From: Rostratula benghalensis
Taxonomy: Eukaryota; Chordata; Aves; Charadriiformes; Rostratulidae
NCBI GenBank assembly: GCA_013399305.1
Contig: VXAI01000067.1
Coordinates: forward strand, 1,432,806-1,496,805
Direction of reading: 5' to 3'
Length of the DNA stretch: 64,000 nt
Shown in pieces: positions 1 through 12,000 of the stretch (position 1 is its first letter; every line of letters starts with the position of its first letter). A model generated the notes under the pieces. It searched no databases and was not told the DNA's origin. It worked only from the letters and a program-made list of their open reading frames with translations. A program made the position numbers and the translations under genes.

Positions 1-3000
1 ATAAGACACATAAGTGTTCTCAGAACGTGGGAAAGGGGTACCCAAGTGGAGTGATATATATACACAAGGGCTTGAAATACAAGCGTGAGGATTTTCTTTT
101 GACCCCAAAGTGCATCTGTCATGATACAGACAAAAATAGCAGCAACACTTTCTGTTGGTGCTGTAGTTGCTGCAGTCCCTGTCCACCACCAGTGACCGTA
201 AACATGTCTGGGAAGCGTGGCAGCAGCACTTGAAGGAAATATCTTTTGTTTCATGCCGCAATAAAGCCCCAAGAAGTTCCTACCCAATGGAGGTGTGAGC
301 TGGCACCTTACGGCTGCGTGGGAAGGCAGAGATCCAGCTGTTATGACCATTTGGCATAAGAGAGATGAACTATGTGGCTGACGTTAAGAAAAGCCTATTA
401 TTGCAGTAATAGCTGAGCTGAGTGGCCAGCTGATCACCTCTCATCTCTTTTGAGGTTTCACTCCCACCTCTGGTGGGCAGCTGATCTGTGATGCTGGCCC
501 CTGCTGCTCACTTGTTACCTTTCCAGACGAGCACCTCTGTGTTTGCTTCCCACTGTCCCTCATGCACTTGAAGAGCCCCCCAGCACGCATCTGCCAATTA
601 ACTCCTCATTCTCATCCCAAGCTCTCTTCAAAGCTCCCCTTTGCCTCAGATGCCTATGAGCATGTGTGCCCCTTTCCACAACACACACGGCTCAGCTATG
701 CTCAGGCAGCTTGTGCACTAACATGGCTGTTGATTACGCTGGCCAAAGCAGCTCTCCCGCTTCTAGAGGCCACTGGCTGGCCTGACTGTATCCATCTGCT
801 GTCTCTTCTCTTAAACCATCCACTGTGGGGAACAGGATCCATCCTTTTTATCCTGTTTGTCCAGTGACTATTGAATTAGAAACCTGGGCTACCGTTTGGC
901 TCTTAGATGCATCAGAGAAAAAAACAAACAAACAACCAGCAACAAGAAACCTTTTTGCAAGAAGAGTATCTGTGTGCAAATACGACCTCTGTAATGTTAC
1001 CAAGGTCAGGCAGACCAAGGCCAATCTGCTGTGTGAGAATATAAATCAAACCTGTCCAGGGACTGATTTCATTTACAAGGTTTGTAACTGCTCTGGACAG
1101 AACAAATGTCACTTGCTTGCTTGAGCTCCTTGCTCCTCCTCCTCCACCACCACTCCTTTGCTCCTCCACTTCCACCCATCCCCTCCCTGCCTGGTAACAC
1201 CTCTTGACCTCCTTTGCTCTTGAAAGCAAAAGTTCTCTTCTAGTAAGAAAGCTGTGGCTCACCCACGACAGCCAGCCACACTAGGCCTAGTTATTTAAAT
1301 TATGCAAAAATCTCAACAAGTAAAATTAGCACAGAGCCACAAGTACATTCACCTGCTAGTTACCTGCCATTCATAGCACAGGGCAGAATTAAAACAATAA
1401 ATTCTGTGGTGATTTCTTTCCTATTGCATTCAAAGATCTGCAAAACAAACCAGGGAAAGCATCTGTAGCAAGTATTAGAGTCTGGGCACAGATCCTGTGA
1501 AATCACATGGTTTCCGTTGTGGAACTAAAAAGGCTTCTACAAGAATGTGTGAAATACACAGCCGAAATTCTCCATTTCTTTCTGTGCTCTTTGGCAGTTT
1601 GCGTGGCTAAGTTAAAGCGGCAAGTTCTGTTTCTTTAGCTGGCAGCTTTCAAAGCACAGCCCAATCTGCAAATTGAAAGAGGGCAGGATTCAGCTAGAGA
1701 GCTCCCTCTCGATTAAGTATAGAGTTAACATCACCCCACACCAAACAACAGGTTGCTGCCTCCAGAGAGGAGCCCCGAGCAGAGAGTCCAGCAGTAGCCT
1801 CGCTCCTCGCAGCCATTTTGCAGCCCGTCGGCAGGTGTGCCCAGAGCTGCAGCAGGGCTGGGCAGGGCTGCCAAAACTAAAGAAACTTCATGTTCTGGAT
1901 CTTAACTTTAGTTACCATAGCCAGACAATGCTGCCAGTGGTGTGGAAGAAAAAAATTGCTGTAGCCAGCTGTGCTGTTCACAGTCGGATGGTTCCTGCGT
2001 AGCTCCAAATGGTTATGGAGCCAGTAGCCTGTTGTGGCCAAGGACAGGATGATGGATGGTCTACACACACTGCCCAAGCAGGGAGAATGGCAGAAGTTCA
2101 CTTCAGAGTTGTTAAAATGCTAATCTGGGTTAGTTCACAAAAGCCGAACGCAATAGAGAAGTTTGGGAAATAAACACTACTCATATGTTACATATGTGCC
2201 CCACAGATCTGAGCTCTGTGGTTAACGCAAACATTTGACTCTGAAGTGGGACAATTCAACAGTCTTCCTGTTCAAATAAAGTGAACCAACTCCTGATATT
2301 AGCTGTACACTGATTACTGTCACGCCATGACGAGGGAAAGTGGGCTACGGCAGACAACACCCGGAGCTCCGGAAAACAGCATCGGAAGGGCAGTAACACC
2401 CTTTTCCCTGAATACCTCTTCCATGTGACATGGGAACAAATCAGAACCTACTTTCCTTTAAACTAGAAGCTGGCAGCTATTCACAGAACAAGGAACAACT
2501 TAATAAAATGGCTTAGGTGGATTTTAATGGTAACTGCAGTAGCTTATTTGATGCATAAGAAAAGAGATCATCTGTTCTAACAGCAGTTTTGACGAAAGCA
2601 ACATTTGAACTGTTTTAATTACATACAGAGCTGCTAAGACTGAAAATATCTTGTACCACCCAATGCAACCAATATGCCTTCCATCTTTTCTTAATTACTT
2701 GTGGAGCAAATTATTACAATGGCAAGACACCCGATTTTTGTAAAGTGGAATTATAGGTATGTTTAACACACAAGTATGTAATCAACCACCACCTCCTCTG
2801 TTCAGTAAGCAAAGCAAACACATAGTGCATTCCTTGAAAAATATCAGACTGCAACCTAAGTATGATCAACATAAGCTTATACAAGCACAGCTGTTGCTGT
2901 AATTGCTTCTTTGTCTTACAAAGAAAGACTAGAACCAAAACAGCGCCTGTCATATCACTTGTATGATACTTGATGAAAACTGACCATATTCACATGACCT

Positions 3001-4433
3001 TGACTTCAGATCTCAATTTATTTTTTTCAGAAGAAAGCATAACCAAGACTTTTCAACATCTCTGTATAGGTTCTGTCCAGATAACTGGGCTTCATCTGAC
3101 TTCACAGGTTGCTGAATCCTGTGTTAAGTGCAATAATGTTTTAAAAATAATTAAAACTCCATAAAAAATAATCAAGAACTGCAATCTGTGTGACCAACTG
3201 TAGTAAGACCAGAAGATGTGTTATCACAAGTGCCTAATACATGCTTTGAAACGAGCTTCTCTGACGTACTTTTCTTTACTTTCACACCTCATATGACAGG
3301 ACCGATCAGATCGAAGATCAATTTAGTGAGAACTAATTGCATATATAATTAAGCATACTATCAAAATGTGTGCTCTTCATATGTCCACATCAAAGTTACA
3401 GTGGCTCCAAGGGCTAAGGTATCTGCTCAGCTCATACCAATGAGGTAGAAACGTTCAGATGGTCCAGCTCAAAGGGCACAAGAGGCTGGGGGGGAAACCT
3501 GCAGCCACCCAGCTGGTTTGTGGAGCTTTGACAGGGCCATCACTGTATTCCTGGCACATGCTCCTGCATCACACGGGGCACATTTAGAAGATGTTATCTT
3601 TGTTGAATCTTGACCAGAAATATCTGTGAGCACAGGTAGTGTCAGACTGCAGGATATGAGGGAGGAAGGTAGCTGTTCACACTAACTGAAGGTGCAGATG
3701 CAAGTGAAAAGCCAGTTAAATACATCAATGTAGAGCCTCTGGGTTATACTTTTTTGGATATTATTTTGAAAACAAATCTGAGCTCTATAATTCAGAATGC
3801 TAATAAATTCTTACTACAGACTTTTCCTTCCTGTTTTTCAAACAGCTGTGCTTTATATTAGTTAATATAAAAAGTGTTAAAAGTTCATGATTCTATAGAA
3901 ATCAAAGCACTCAACTGGCAATTTGTATTTATCTGAGCCAGAGTAGATGTTTATACAGTATCTGCCAACATAACAAAATATATCTGTCACTTACTACATT
4001 AAACATGATTATGTTCAGCTTCATTCACTGAATAGTAACTTAAGTAGACTTCAGAGGTGCACAGAATTTTATAGTGTGAACGAGGCAGGAAAAACATCTA
4101 TTCTTTTCTGCCACAAAAGTGATTGCAAAGCTTTACAATGAGCTTCCTGTTGGACTTGGAAAAAGGAAAGAACCTCAGAAAATTCTCTGTGAAAGTATTT
4201 GTACGAGAGAGCAACAGACCAGCAGTAAAAGCCTCTAAGACAGTACGAAGCTGTTCCTTCAAATAATAATTTAAGTGAATTAATAAACATCACTAAGGAA
4301 AGAGTAACAACTTAGAACACAAAGGTATCCCAATAAAGATAAAGTAGGGGGAAAAAAAAGCTATACATTTACAGAGCAGCAAACAGTATTTTAGAGGAAG
4401 CTTGCTGTAATTCCTGCACATTATGTGTGAAGC

Positions 4434-4447
4434 GTGTGTGTGTGTGT
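4434..4447. repeat. (GT)7 microsatellite
   Basis: Seven perfect GT units, followed by an alternating TATATGG tail. It is a short dinucleotide repeat and likely variable between individuals. No function is implied. Confidence 0.85.
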
Positions 4448-4513
4448 ATATGGATAAGCTACAATACCATCTGTACAGCAAGTGCCACATATGTGAGCAT
4501 TATGAACCATCAT

Positions 4514-4532
4514 TGCTGCTGCTGCTGCTGCT
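4514..4532. repeat. (TGC)6 trinucleotide microsatellite
   Basis: Nineteen bases of perfect TGC repeat (CAG/CTG class) in non-coding sequence. It is not inside a supported reading frame, so a polyglutamine or polyalanine reading is not warranted. Confidence 0.85.
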
Positions 4533-5179
4533 ATGCTCAGAAGTAAATGTATTCTAAGCCACGCACACATACAAATATAAATGACTTTACACACCGAGGG
4601 CCAAATTTCGCTCAAATTACTCACAGGTTAATGTCTGTGATATAGGCATAATCTTGACCAGAAGTAAGAAACAACTCAAAGATTGGCAGAAAACACTAAT
4701 TTAGGACTATTCAGGCTAACAAGTGGGATATTCACCAGAACTACAATGTTTTCAATACATCAACCTAAAGCATACTTAATCGCATTTTTCAACTCACAAG
4801 ATAAAACACAATGACGATCATAAAAAACCCAACACAACAACCCCACAGCCCTTTAAACCACAGGCAGAATAGCCACCTAGAAATATTTGTGTGACCTTTC
4901 ACGTCCATTCAGCGCTTATAAATAATAAAGTAGGCTTTAAAACCCTTTCTAATTACTCCCTGAAAACTGCTGTATCGGTTTCTGCAATGCTGAAACGCCC
5001 TCCCGCTTCCATTCACCCCCCCCAAAAAAAAGTTTCTCCGCTCTACACCTGAGCGGAGCATTGTTTTCATCGAGAGGCGAGGGGGACGGAGCGGAGCTAT
5101 CCCTGCCTCTGCACGGGGATAATTCAGAACTGACTCTAGTATTTGTTTCCATCCATAATTGATAGAGAGCTTGAAACAC

Positions 5180-6060
5180 AGCTCCCTCTGCCTCCCAGCG
5201 CCCGGCTGCTGCCGGGGAGCCCGTAAATCACGCCTCGCCGGCCGCCCGCGCCGCCGCCCCACCGGCAGCGCCGAGCCCCGGGGCCGGTCCGGCTCAACCC
5301 CCGACCCAACGCCAGCCCAAACTCACCCCGAGCGCCCCGGGGCGATTTCACTGGCGACAAACCAAAAAGCCCCGCTTCGGCTCGATCCCCCCACACCTCA
5401 AGCCCGGTCAGCGCCGGCTCCCACCGCGGCCGCCCGCTCCGCTCGGCAGCGCCGCCTCGGCCCCGCGTACCTGCCGCTGCCCACGGCCGCCGCCCGCCGG
5501 CGGGGCTGCCTCCTCCGCCCGCAGTTCCCCACCGGGCGCCCCATCCCGGCGCTCCGCTCGGTGCCGAGCCAGCGTGGGGGAGGCGCACCCCGCAGAGCCC
5601 ACCCCTTCCCGCCTGCCTTTTTTTTTTTTTTCCCCTTTTCCCCTCCCTTTAATGTGTTTATTCTCACCCGCCCCTCGCCGCGCCGCGCTGTCCCGCGGCG
5701 CCCGGCCTCGCTCCGCCCTCCGCCTCCGCGCAAACACCACAAATCGCGGGGCGCCGCTATCACCGCCAACTTTTCGGTTCTCCCTCCCGTTGCCCCCGCC
5801 GCGGCTCTCACCACACCCGGGAGCGCAGCCCCCGGCGGAGCTCCGCGGCCGGCCGCGCCATGGTGGGGCGGGGGCGGCACCGCCCCGGCCGCGGCCCCCC
5901 TGCTCCGCCCTCCCCGCCGCGGGCAGCACCGGGCACGCCGCTCCGGCAAACTTCGCCCGTAGTTTTTACCCCTCCCAAAGCACCTCGGTAAACCTGTTCC
6001 CCTCCTCGCCTCCGACCCCGTGCCCGTCCCGCCTCCGCAGTGGCGAGGTAAACAGCTGGG
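5180..6060. promoter_or_regulatory. CpG-island promoter, transcription direction unresolved
   Basis: The sequence changes abruptly from AT-rich to GC-rich with full CpG density: 13 CpGs lie in the 60 bases 5221-5280, where most 60-base lines elsewhere have none or one. Such islands mark constitutive or developmentally regulated vertebrate promoters. A GC-box (Sp/KLF type) run, GGGGCGGGGGCGG, is at 5865-5877. No TATA box is placed convincingly inside the island. Two plausible splice donors point in opposite directions. On the minus strand CAG|GTACGC has its exon end at 5471. On the plus strand GAG|GTAAAC has its exon end at 6047. First exon(s) are therefore likely here but mostly untranslated. 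The long open frames on both strands here come from the lack of stop codons in GC-rich DNA; one would encode a lysine run made from the T14 tract. The island promoter call is solid. The gene it serves is not identifiable. Confidence 0.85.
5618..5631. repeat. T14 homopolymer inside the CpG island
   Basis: Fourteen T residues followed by a CCCCTTTTCCCCTCCC pyrimidine tract interrupt the otherwise GC-rich island. Read from the other strand it is a poly-A/purine tract. Such tracts in promoters exclude nucleosomes, and this one would also produce a spurious lysine run in minus-strand frames. Confidence 0.8.
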
Positions 6061-6099
6061 GGGAAGCCATCAAGAAGGCGTTTTGCTCATCGCCGACGC

Positions 6100-9000
6100 T
6101 TCTTAATACTGAAATTCTCATTTCTACTCCGAAAGAAAAAGTCATTGCAAGCGATGCAATTTTGCCGACTAATGAGACTCAATTTTGCAGATGAGGAGGT
6201 GGAGGTGATAGGGGGGGTGTGTGTCCTTGAAAGGACATCTTTTTAAGTGCCTGTCCAAAATGGGCTCAGATATTCCAGAAACAAAGAGTTTAATCTCAGA
6301 AATGAAGTCCAGGAAACAGCTGACACTGATTAATTTTTCTTCACATGGAAGATAAATTAATTAAGGCTTAAAGTGCCACAAAATATTTCTTTCTGCCCCT
6401 GGAAGACAAAAAAAAAAGATGATAACTTGCCAAACTGTATCATCTATGCTTGTTCTATGGGAAGTCAGAAAAATTCTGAGAAAAAATAACTCTTGAGATT
6501 TTTTGCTGGGAAAACATCTCTGTCATTCACATGCAATTCTGAAATTCCTGCCTGTGCAGTGTCTCCTCAGCAAGTCCTTGGACAGGTCAGTCCCCACAGC
6601 ACTCCTACCCCTCTGGAAGACAAGCGCTTGATACTCCCAAGCAGTATTTTGGGCTGATCCTGCAGTTTTTTATGCACGCCCCACTCACAGTGGGAGCGTT
6701 GCCTCTTGAGAACTGATTCATCTAAGCAAGGGCGCCAGGATTTGGCCCATAGTAAATTCTCTTTAGAGACGGTGCCAACAAAATCTCTCAGCCATGGGAA
6801 TAGGACGTTTTTGGCAACTCAGCCCCTTGGCTGGCTCTCTCTGATGTTTCCTAGTGGTGACAGGCTACAGGCGAGATCATTATGGGCTTCCTCACAGCAA
6901 ACACAGCGCGGCTATGTTGCAGCCCAGGAGCTGCTGCCTGGTTAAAGGTGTAAGGACATCATTTTCTCTTTCTCAGGAACAGCCCTAATCTGAAAACCAT
7001 CAAAATTTGCACGGTGCATGAGAATGCTGTGATAGAGACTACTCGCTTGGTTAGGAATCAAAACGCAACTTGAGAACAAAGAAGAAAAAAAAAAAAAGCT
7101 TAGAGTGCCTCAAAGAGAGGGATTCGGTTCCCAGAATAGCTCTGTGGCCTTTTCACTGGAAGTCAAACACTCAGGGCAGACCCACTGTCGTGTGGGTTTA
7201 TAGAGGGCACGGGTACCTAGGTGGAAGCTACCCACACCTGGCCATGACAAGTGTGGGACTTGCTTCCTGGATTTTACATGCCTGATGGTGGTGCCAGCCG
7301 TATTTCCATTCCACATCCTTCATCTGACTGGCATGTAGAAATTACTCAGCAACACTGCTCGGTTATCCCTGCAGCGGGTGCATGGGAAGCATGGCACAGC
7401 CTGTGCTATCTGCTTGGGCTGTCTGTGGCTGCACATTCCCCTCTGCCCTGAAAGGGGCTGCTTGTGGGAAGGGACCTTTCTTCCCCACCATACATCCTAG
7501 CCACAAGCTGACTTAAGGCTTCCATGCATCAGGATGAGAGATGAATACGGTTTAAATCTCCTGCTCCAATCAGGCAGATGACACAATGTTGAGAATCGGA
7601 TCACATTCCTGTAGGGCAAAGGGTTTCAGTTTGAAGTAGAGCATTTGAGGATTTTGGTACAGCCAAAACTGGTATCTTGTGTCTACACTTCAATATGGTA
7701 CGTTATTATAGTTTCAAAATCTGCTGCATGGCTAGAAACCACTTTATGTAAAGATTTAAAGTATGTGCACTTAAAATACGTGTGCAGCCAAGGAATTACA
7801 CAGCCACAGGTTTTTAAACACAAATACACTCAGGCTCCTATTGATATGATAAACTATCAGTAACATGTGCTTCAAAGCTTCTTAAATCCTCATTGACACA
7901 ACAGACCGCTATTGTGTCAATAGTGTGCAGATTAATGGGGCATTGTCAGGCTATTTTAGGCCTTAACTTTCATTTATCCTAAAACTTGTTCTTCATTGTA
8001 ATTCTTAACCTTTGGATTCTGCCAACACATTTCTTGTCACAAATATACTAACAGAATTAAAAGAAACCTGGCTTTTAAATGTTAATTACTCCTAGAATGA
8101 TTGATTTGTAAAAGAAACACATCAGCGGAATCTGAAAGTACAGAGACACAATAAAAGGGACTGAGTGTCAGCCCAAGAGCCAGGAATGCCCAAGGACCAG
8201 CTTTGGCTCTGAAGAGACTGTCCCTGTGTACAAGATAGTAGTGAGAGCACTTACTCACCCTATCTCATAGGTATAGTTTATGCATTATCCTTATTGTCCA
8301 AAGAACTTTTCACCCTCTAAGTGTTTTACAGACTTAAGCAACACTTCTTCACAAATTTGAAAACGTAGCAAAATATTAAAAATTTACGTACAGATAAAAG
8401 AACCACCATCTGTTAGAACAACAAATTGAGTTTTGCTTCATTAAATTATGGATAATACTAAACTAATATGTATTTAAACCAGACATTTGATTCTGCTTGA
8501 ACGCCTCTGTTGGATTCATAACCAAGGCTGAATTGATTTCAGCAAACGCAACCGTTGATTAAAATCACTACTTCAGCCACATGGTGATTTGATAAGAAAG
8601 GGAAAGTGCACAAAGTGTAGGACAGTTTGTGTGTTTGCCAACCACCTTCAGAGCAGTCACCCAGGAAAGTTTGCTCAAACGGCGCGTCCCTAGGAAATAC
8701 CGAGTGCTGAGGAAAATGGTATTGATGGTTTCCCTCTGCCTGAGCCAGAGCTGAATCAGTGACTCAGCACACTAGCACAGGGACATTATGGCTTCTGAAT
8801 GAAATGAGAAACTTATTTATTGAGGACGTGTTAATTTAAGCTGTGTAATTTTCAATAAAAACAGCAAACGTCAGTTACAAGGGACAGTCAAACCACCGTA
8901 GCGCCAGAATTTGATGATGTTACATCCCAAGAGTCATCATGTTTTAGCTAAATATTTCCCTTTTCTTTTTGTTTTTCCTCCAAAACATACCACATTTAAC

Positions 9001-12000
9001 CAGTGTGTACAGACATGTGCCTACTGCATGGCATTGTATAGTGGAATTTGTAGGTAATTTAATATCGATTAGATATATCATTTCCAATGAAGTAGACATG
9101 CACAGTTTTTATATTCACTGTCCTTAAATTTAAGTTGCAAAGTATGGATGCTATGACTCACCTTGACTGTAATTAAGTTTGATAATAAAAGAGGATAGAA
9201 TTTATTTATTATGAGTGCATAAAATTAGCTGGACAATTTAAGGTGCTATTCAATGAGTAATGCTCCCATAGCAGGGGTAAATATTAGTCTGCCTAATAGT
9301 ATTTGTATTAACAATCTAGAAAAGTTATTTTCATACAGCCCTGGTTTTATGTGCCTTCATGCCTTCTCAATATCTGGGGAGCCATTGCAAAGGGAAGGGC
9401 AGGCATGTATAGTATCTGAATAAATGTAGAACAATTTCCAGGAAAAACAGGCTTTTCATCCCTATCGATTGGTGAGGAATTCTCTCCTCTGGATTTTTAA
9501 GAACATAAATGTAGTAAATAGGAAGCTGAAGCTATAATGCTTCACAGCTCATCACCAGAACAGGGGTGGTTAAGGCCACGTAAGCTGAAAGTGATAGCTC
9601 ATTAAGGTACTGCACTATTAGCCTGCACAATGCACAATTCTGTGTTTTCTAATGCTCACCTCCATTAGAGAGATGCCTACTGTTCCTGGCTTTAGCATCC
9701 AGTCTCCATGAAACCTTACTGTAGTTATCGACCTACTCATAGCCACTTACTCATCCCATCCCCCATGGTTTAGATCCCCAGAAGAGGGGTCTTTAATCTG
9801 CCTGGAGTGCATTTAGATCCCATCCCTGTTCAATCATCCTAAACCTTGTTGCCTGGAGAAATATTGGTGAAAATCCCAATGTTTGGCTAGCAAAGCAATA
9901 AAATTGAGCCAACCATTTTCCTTCCCTGAGTTCTGAGCTTGTAGTAGTATCAACACAAGTCAGAAGTGAGACATTTCAGAACGTTGTCACTTGTGATTTA
10001 CACCAATAGGCTAAAACCAGCAAATTGCTAATATAACAAGGCTGTACTGTGTTGATACAGGCAAATAATTGGTTATAAGTACTGGATAAAGAGTGGTAAG
10101 TTTAAGAAAAGATATTGTAATTTTATCACTGTTTATAGTATCTAATTCAAGACATTCATTCAATTCCATGTGTAGTTCTTTACAATGCTTAAAGGAAAGA
10201 AAATAATTTTCTCTTAGTTTCCAAATGACGTAAACCCACCCCCCCCATTTCACCCTTGTTAGTTGTCAGAAAATTGTAGGAGGTGCTTTTAAGTGATTAG
10301 CATTTTGTAAAATACAGGAAGACACAAACCAGTGTCTTTGAGCATCTTCTTGGCTACTGTTTTCAGAGTTGTTTTTAAAGTATTTCTGCTTGTCAAAACT
10401 TCAATTTAACACCATTGTTCTATCTTTTTTTAAATCTTTCTAACCTGCCTCCTCATCTAGAGGGGTGTGTAGAAATCTCAGGTTGTACTCCTGTCACTCG
10501 AAGGCGTAGTGATAATTTTCTACTAACACTGATGGTCTGTGCATCCAAACTTGGCAACTTTACTCTGGCTCTGTATAGGAGCAACATCTGCATATGCTTC
10601 CACTCTTGTAATTTATCTTTCTGGATGGTGTAAGAAATGGATCCAGACTGCTATTCCATGCCTACACACGATCATCTGACATCAGTTTACCTTGAGAAGC
10701 ATACAGAACACTACCTCTACGTTGAATATTTAAGTGATAAATCTAATAGCTGCTCTCAGTTCTTAGGCAAAAGTCTGACTGAAATTCAACATGCTAGCTC
10801 TCTAATTCCCCCATCTACCTTTGGGGAGGTAGAGGAGATGTGCCAGTAATTAATAAAATAAGTGGAAAACAAGGGGTTTTTTTTTAATTTTTTTTTTATA
10901 CTCCATGGTCAGCCAGCAGGGATGACATGGGATCCTGCGCAGATGAACCTGAGGCAGTGGAAGGCCAGAAATTCTTCCTCTGCTGAGGTTGCAGCACTGG
11001 CACAGAGAACCTCACGTCAGCAAAGATGGGGGAGACATAGCCCCAATGCTTGTAATGTGTTGTCCTCAGTATTTTACTACTTGAAATGTGCTTAGAGTGA
11101 AATCTGGATGACTGTATGTCAGAGCTAATAAAAGGGATTGAAGCAATAAACATAACTGGGCACAGTCCTGTAAAACTGGTCTTTCCTGCTTGCAAGATCC
11201 CCATCAGACTCAACTTTGAAAAATCAGATCTTTCAGGCCAACAATTCTGGCCATGGCACTTTCCTGCAAAGATCACTGCAATAGTAAAATGTGATTCATT
11301 CCAGGTCCTGGCAAAATAACAGTCTTGTAAAAAAAAAAAAATCCGAGAGAGACAGTTGTACAGGGCAGAGAGCTGGGGGCAAAAATACCAAGCTGAAGGC
11401 ATTGCCATGGTGACCTTTGGGGTCAGTTATAGAGTGGTGGTGCTGCTAACTCCCTACAGGAGTAGGGATCTACAGGAATCACTGGAAGCAAGAAAACTTC
11501 ATTTTCTGTACAGTGATTAGCTTTTCAGTTGGGTATATTACATCACCTATCATTTGATGGGGAATTCATTTCAAACGTCTAAGGTAATATCAACAAAATA
11601 CTGTAATTAGATTTAATGGCGTACTCCCAAGATTAATAGGTGATCTTCCTCACAGCCTACAATTTTAATTTCCAAAATTTCATTTGTCATACTGCTACCC
11701 AGTCAGTACAGATTTACCATCTGCAGTGTTTACCTACACTTTTCCTCACTAGTAAAATGTGCTGCCTTTTTCAGGCATAGACAGATGAAAAGATGTATTA
11801 GTAACAAATCTATGTTCATGGCATATAGTCACAAGATGACAAGATGCTTCATGCTATCTATTTGTATTATATATAGCAACTTCTGTTACACAAAATCACT
11901 TTTCAGTCCCATTTTAGGGGATTACCTAATTCTGGAATTGATTCTGTGTGCTGAGTCCCCCTTGACCTATGGAGAGTCAGTGACCTTCATAACACGAACA

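Larger units (their letters stand above)
1..5150. other. AT-rich non-coding stretch left of the CpG island
   Basis: No gene, RNA gene or recognisable transposon could be supported here. Open frames are short, on both strands, and match nothing I know. Visible local structure: a pyrimidine-rich imperfect TCC/CCA tract around 1135-1190, a patch with higher GC around 1780-1870, a (GT)7 run at 4434-4447 and a (TGC)6 run at 4514-4532. If the gene served by the CpG island lies on the minus strand, this stretch would be the start of its first intron. If it lies on the plus strand, this is upstream flank. Confidence 0.6.

Noticed and set aside
5136..6194. Several long overlapping open frames on both strands in the CpG island (up to 267 codons)
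   Set aside because: Stop codons are rare in GC-rich DNA. The frames are proline/arginine/glycine-rich in every frame, one contains a lysine run made from the T14 tract, and no domain is recognisable.
11116..11341. Segment ending in a 13-A run with an AATAAA upstream, suggesting a processed retrocopy
   Set aside because: The AATAAA is about 180 bases before the A run, no target duplication is visible, and no parent gene is recognisable.
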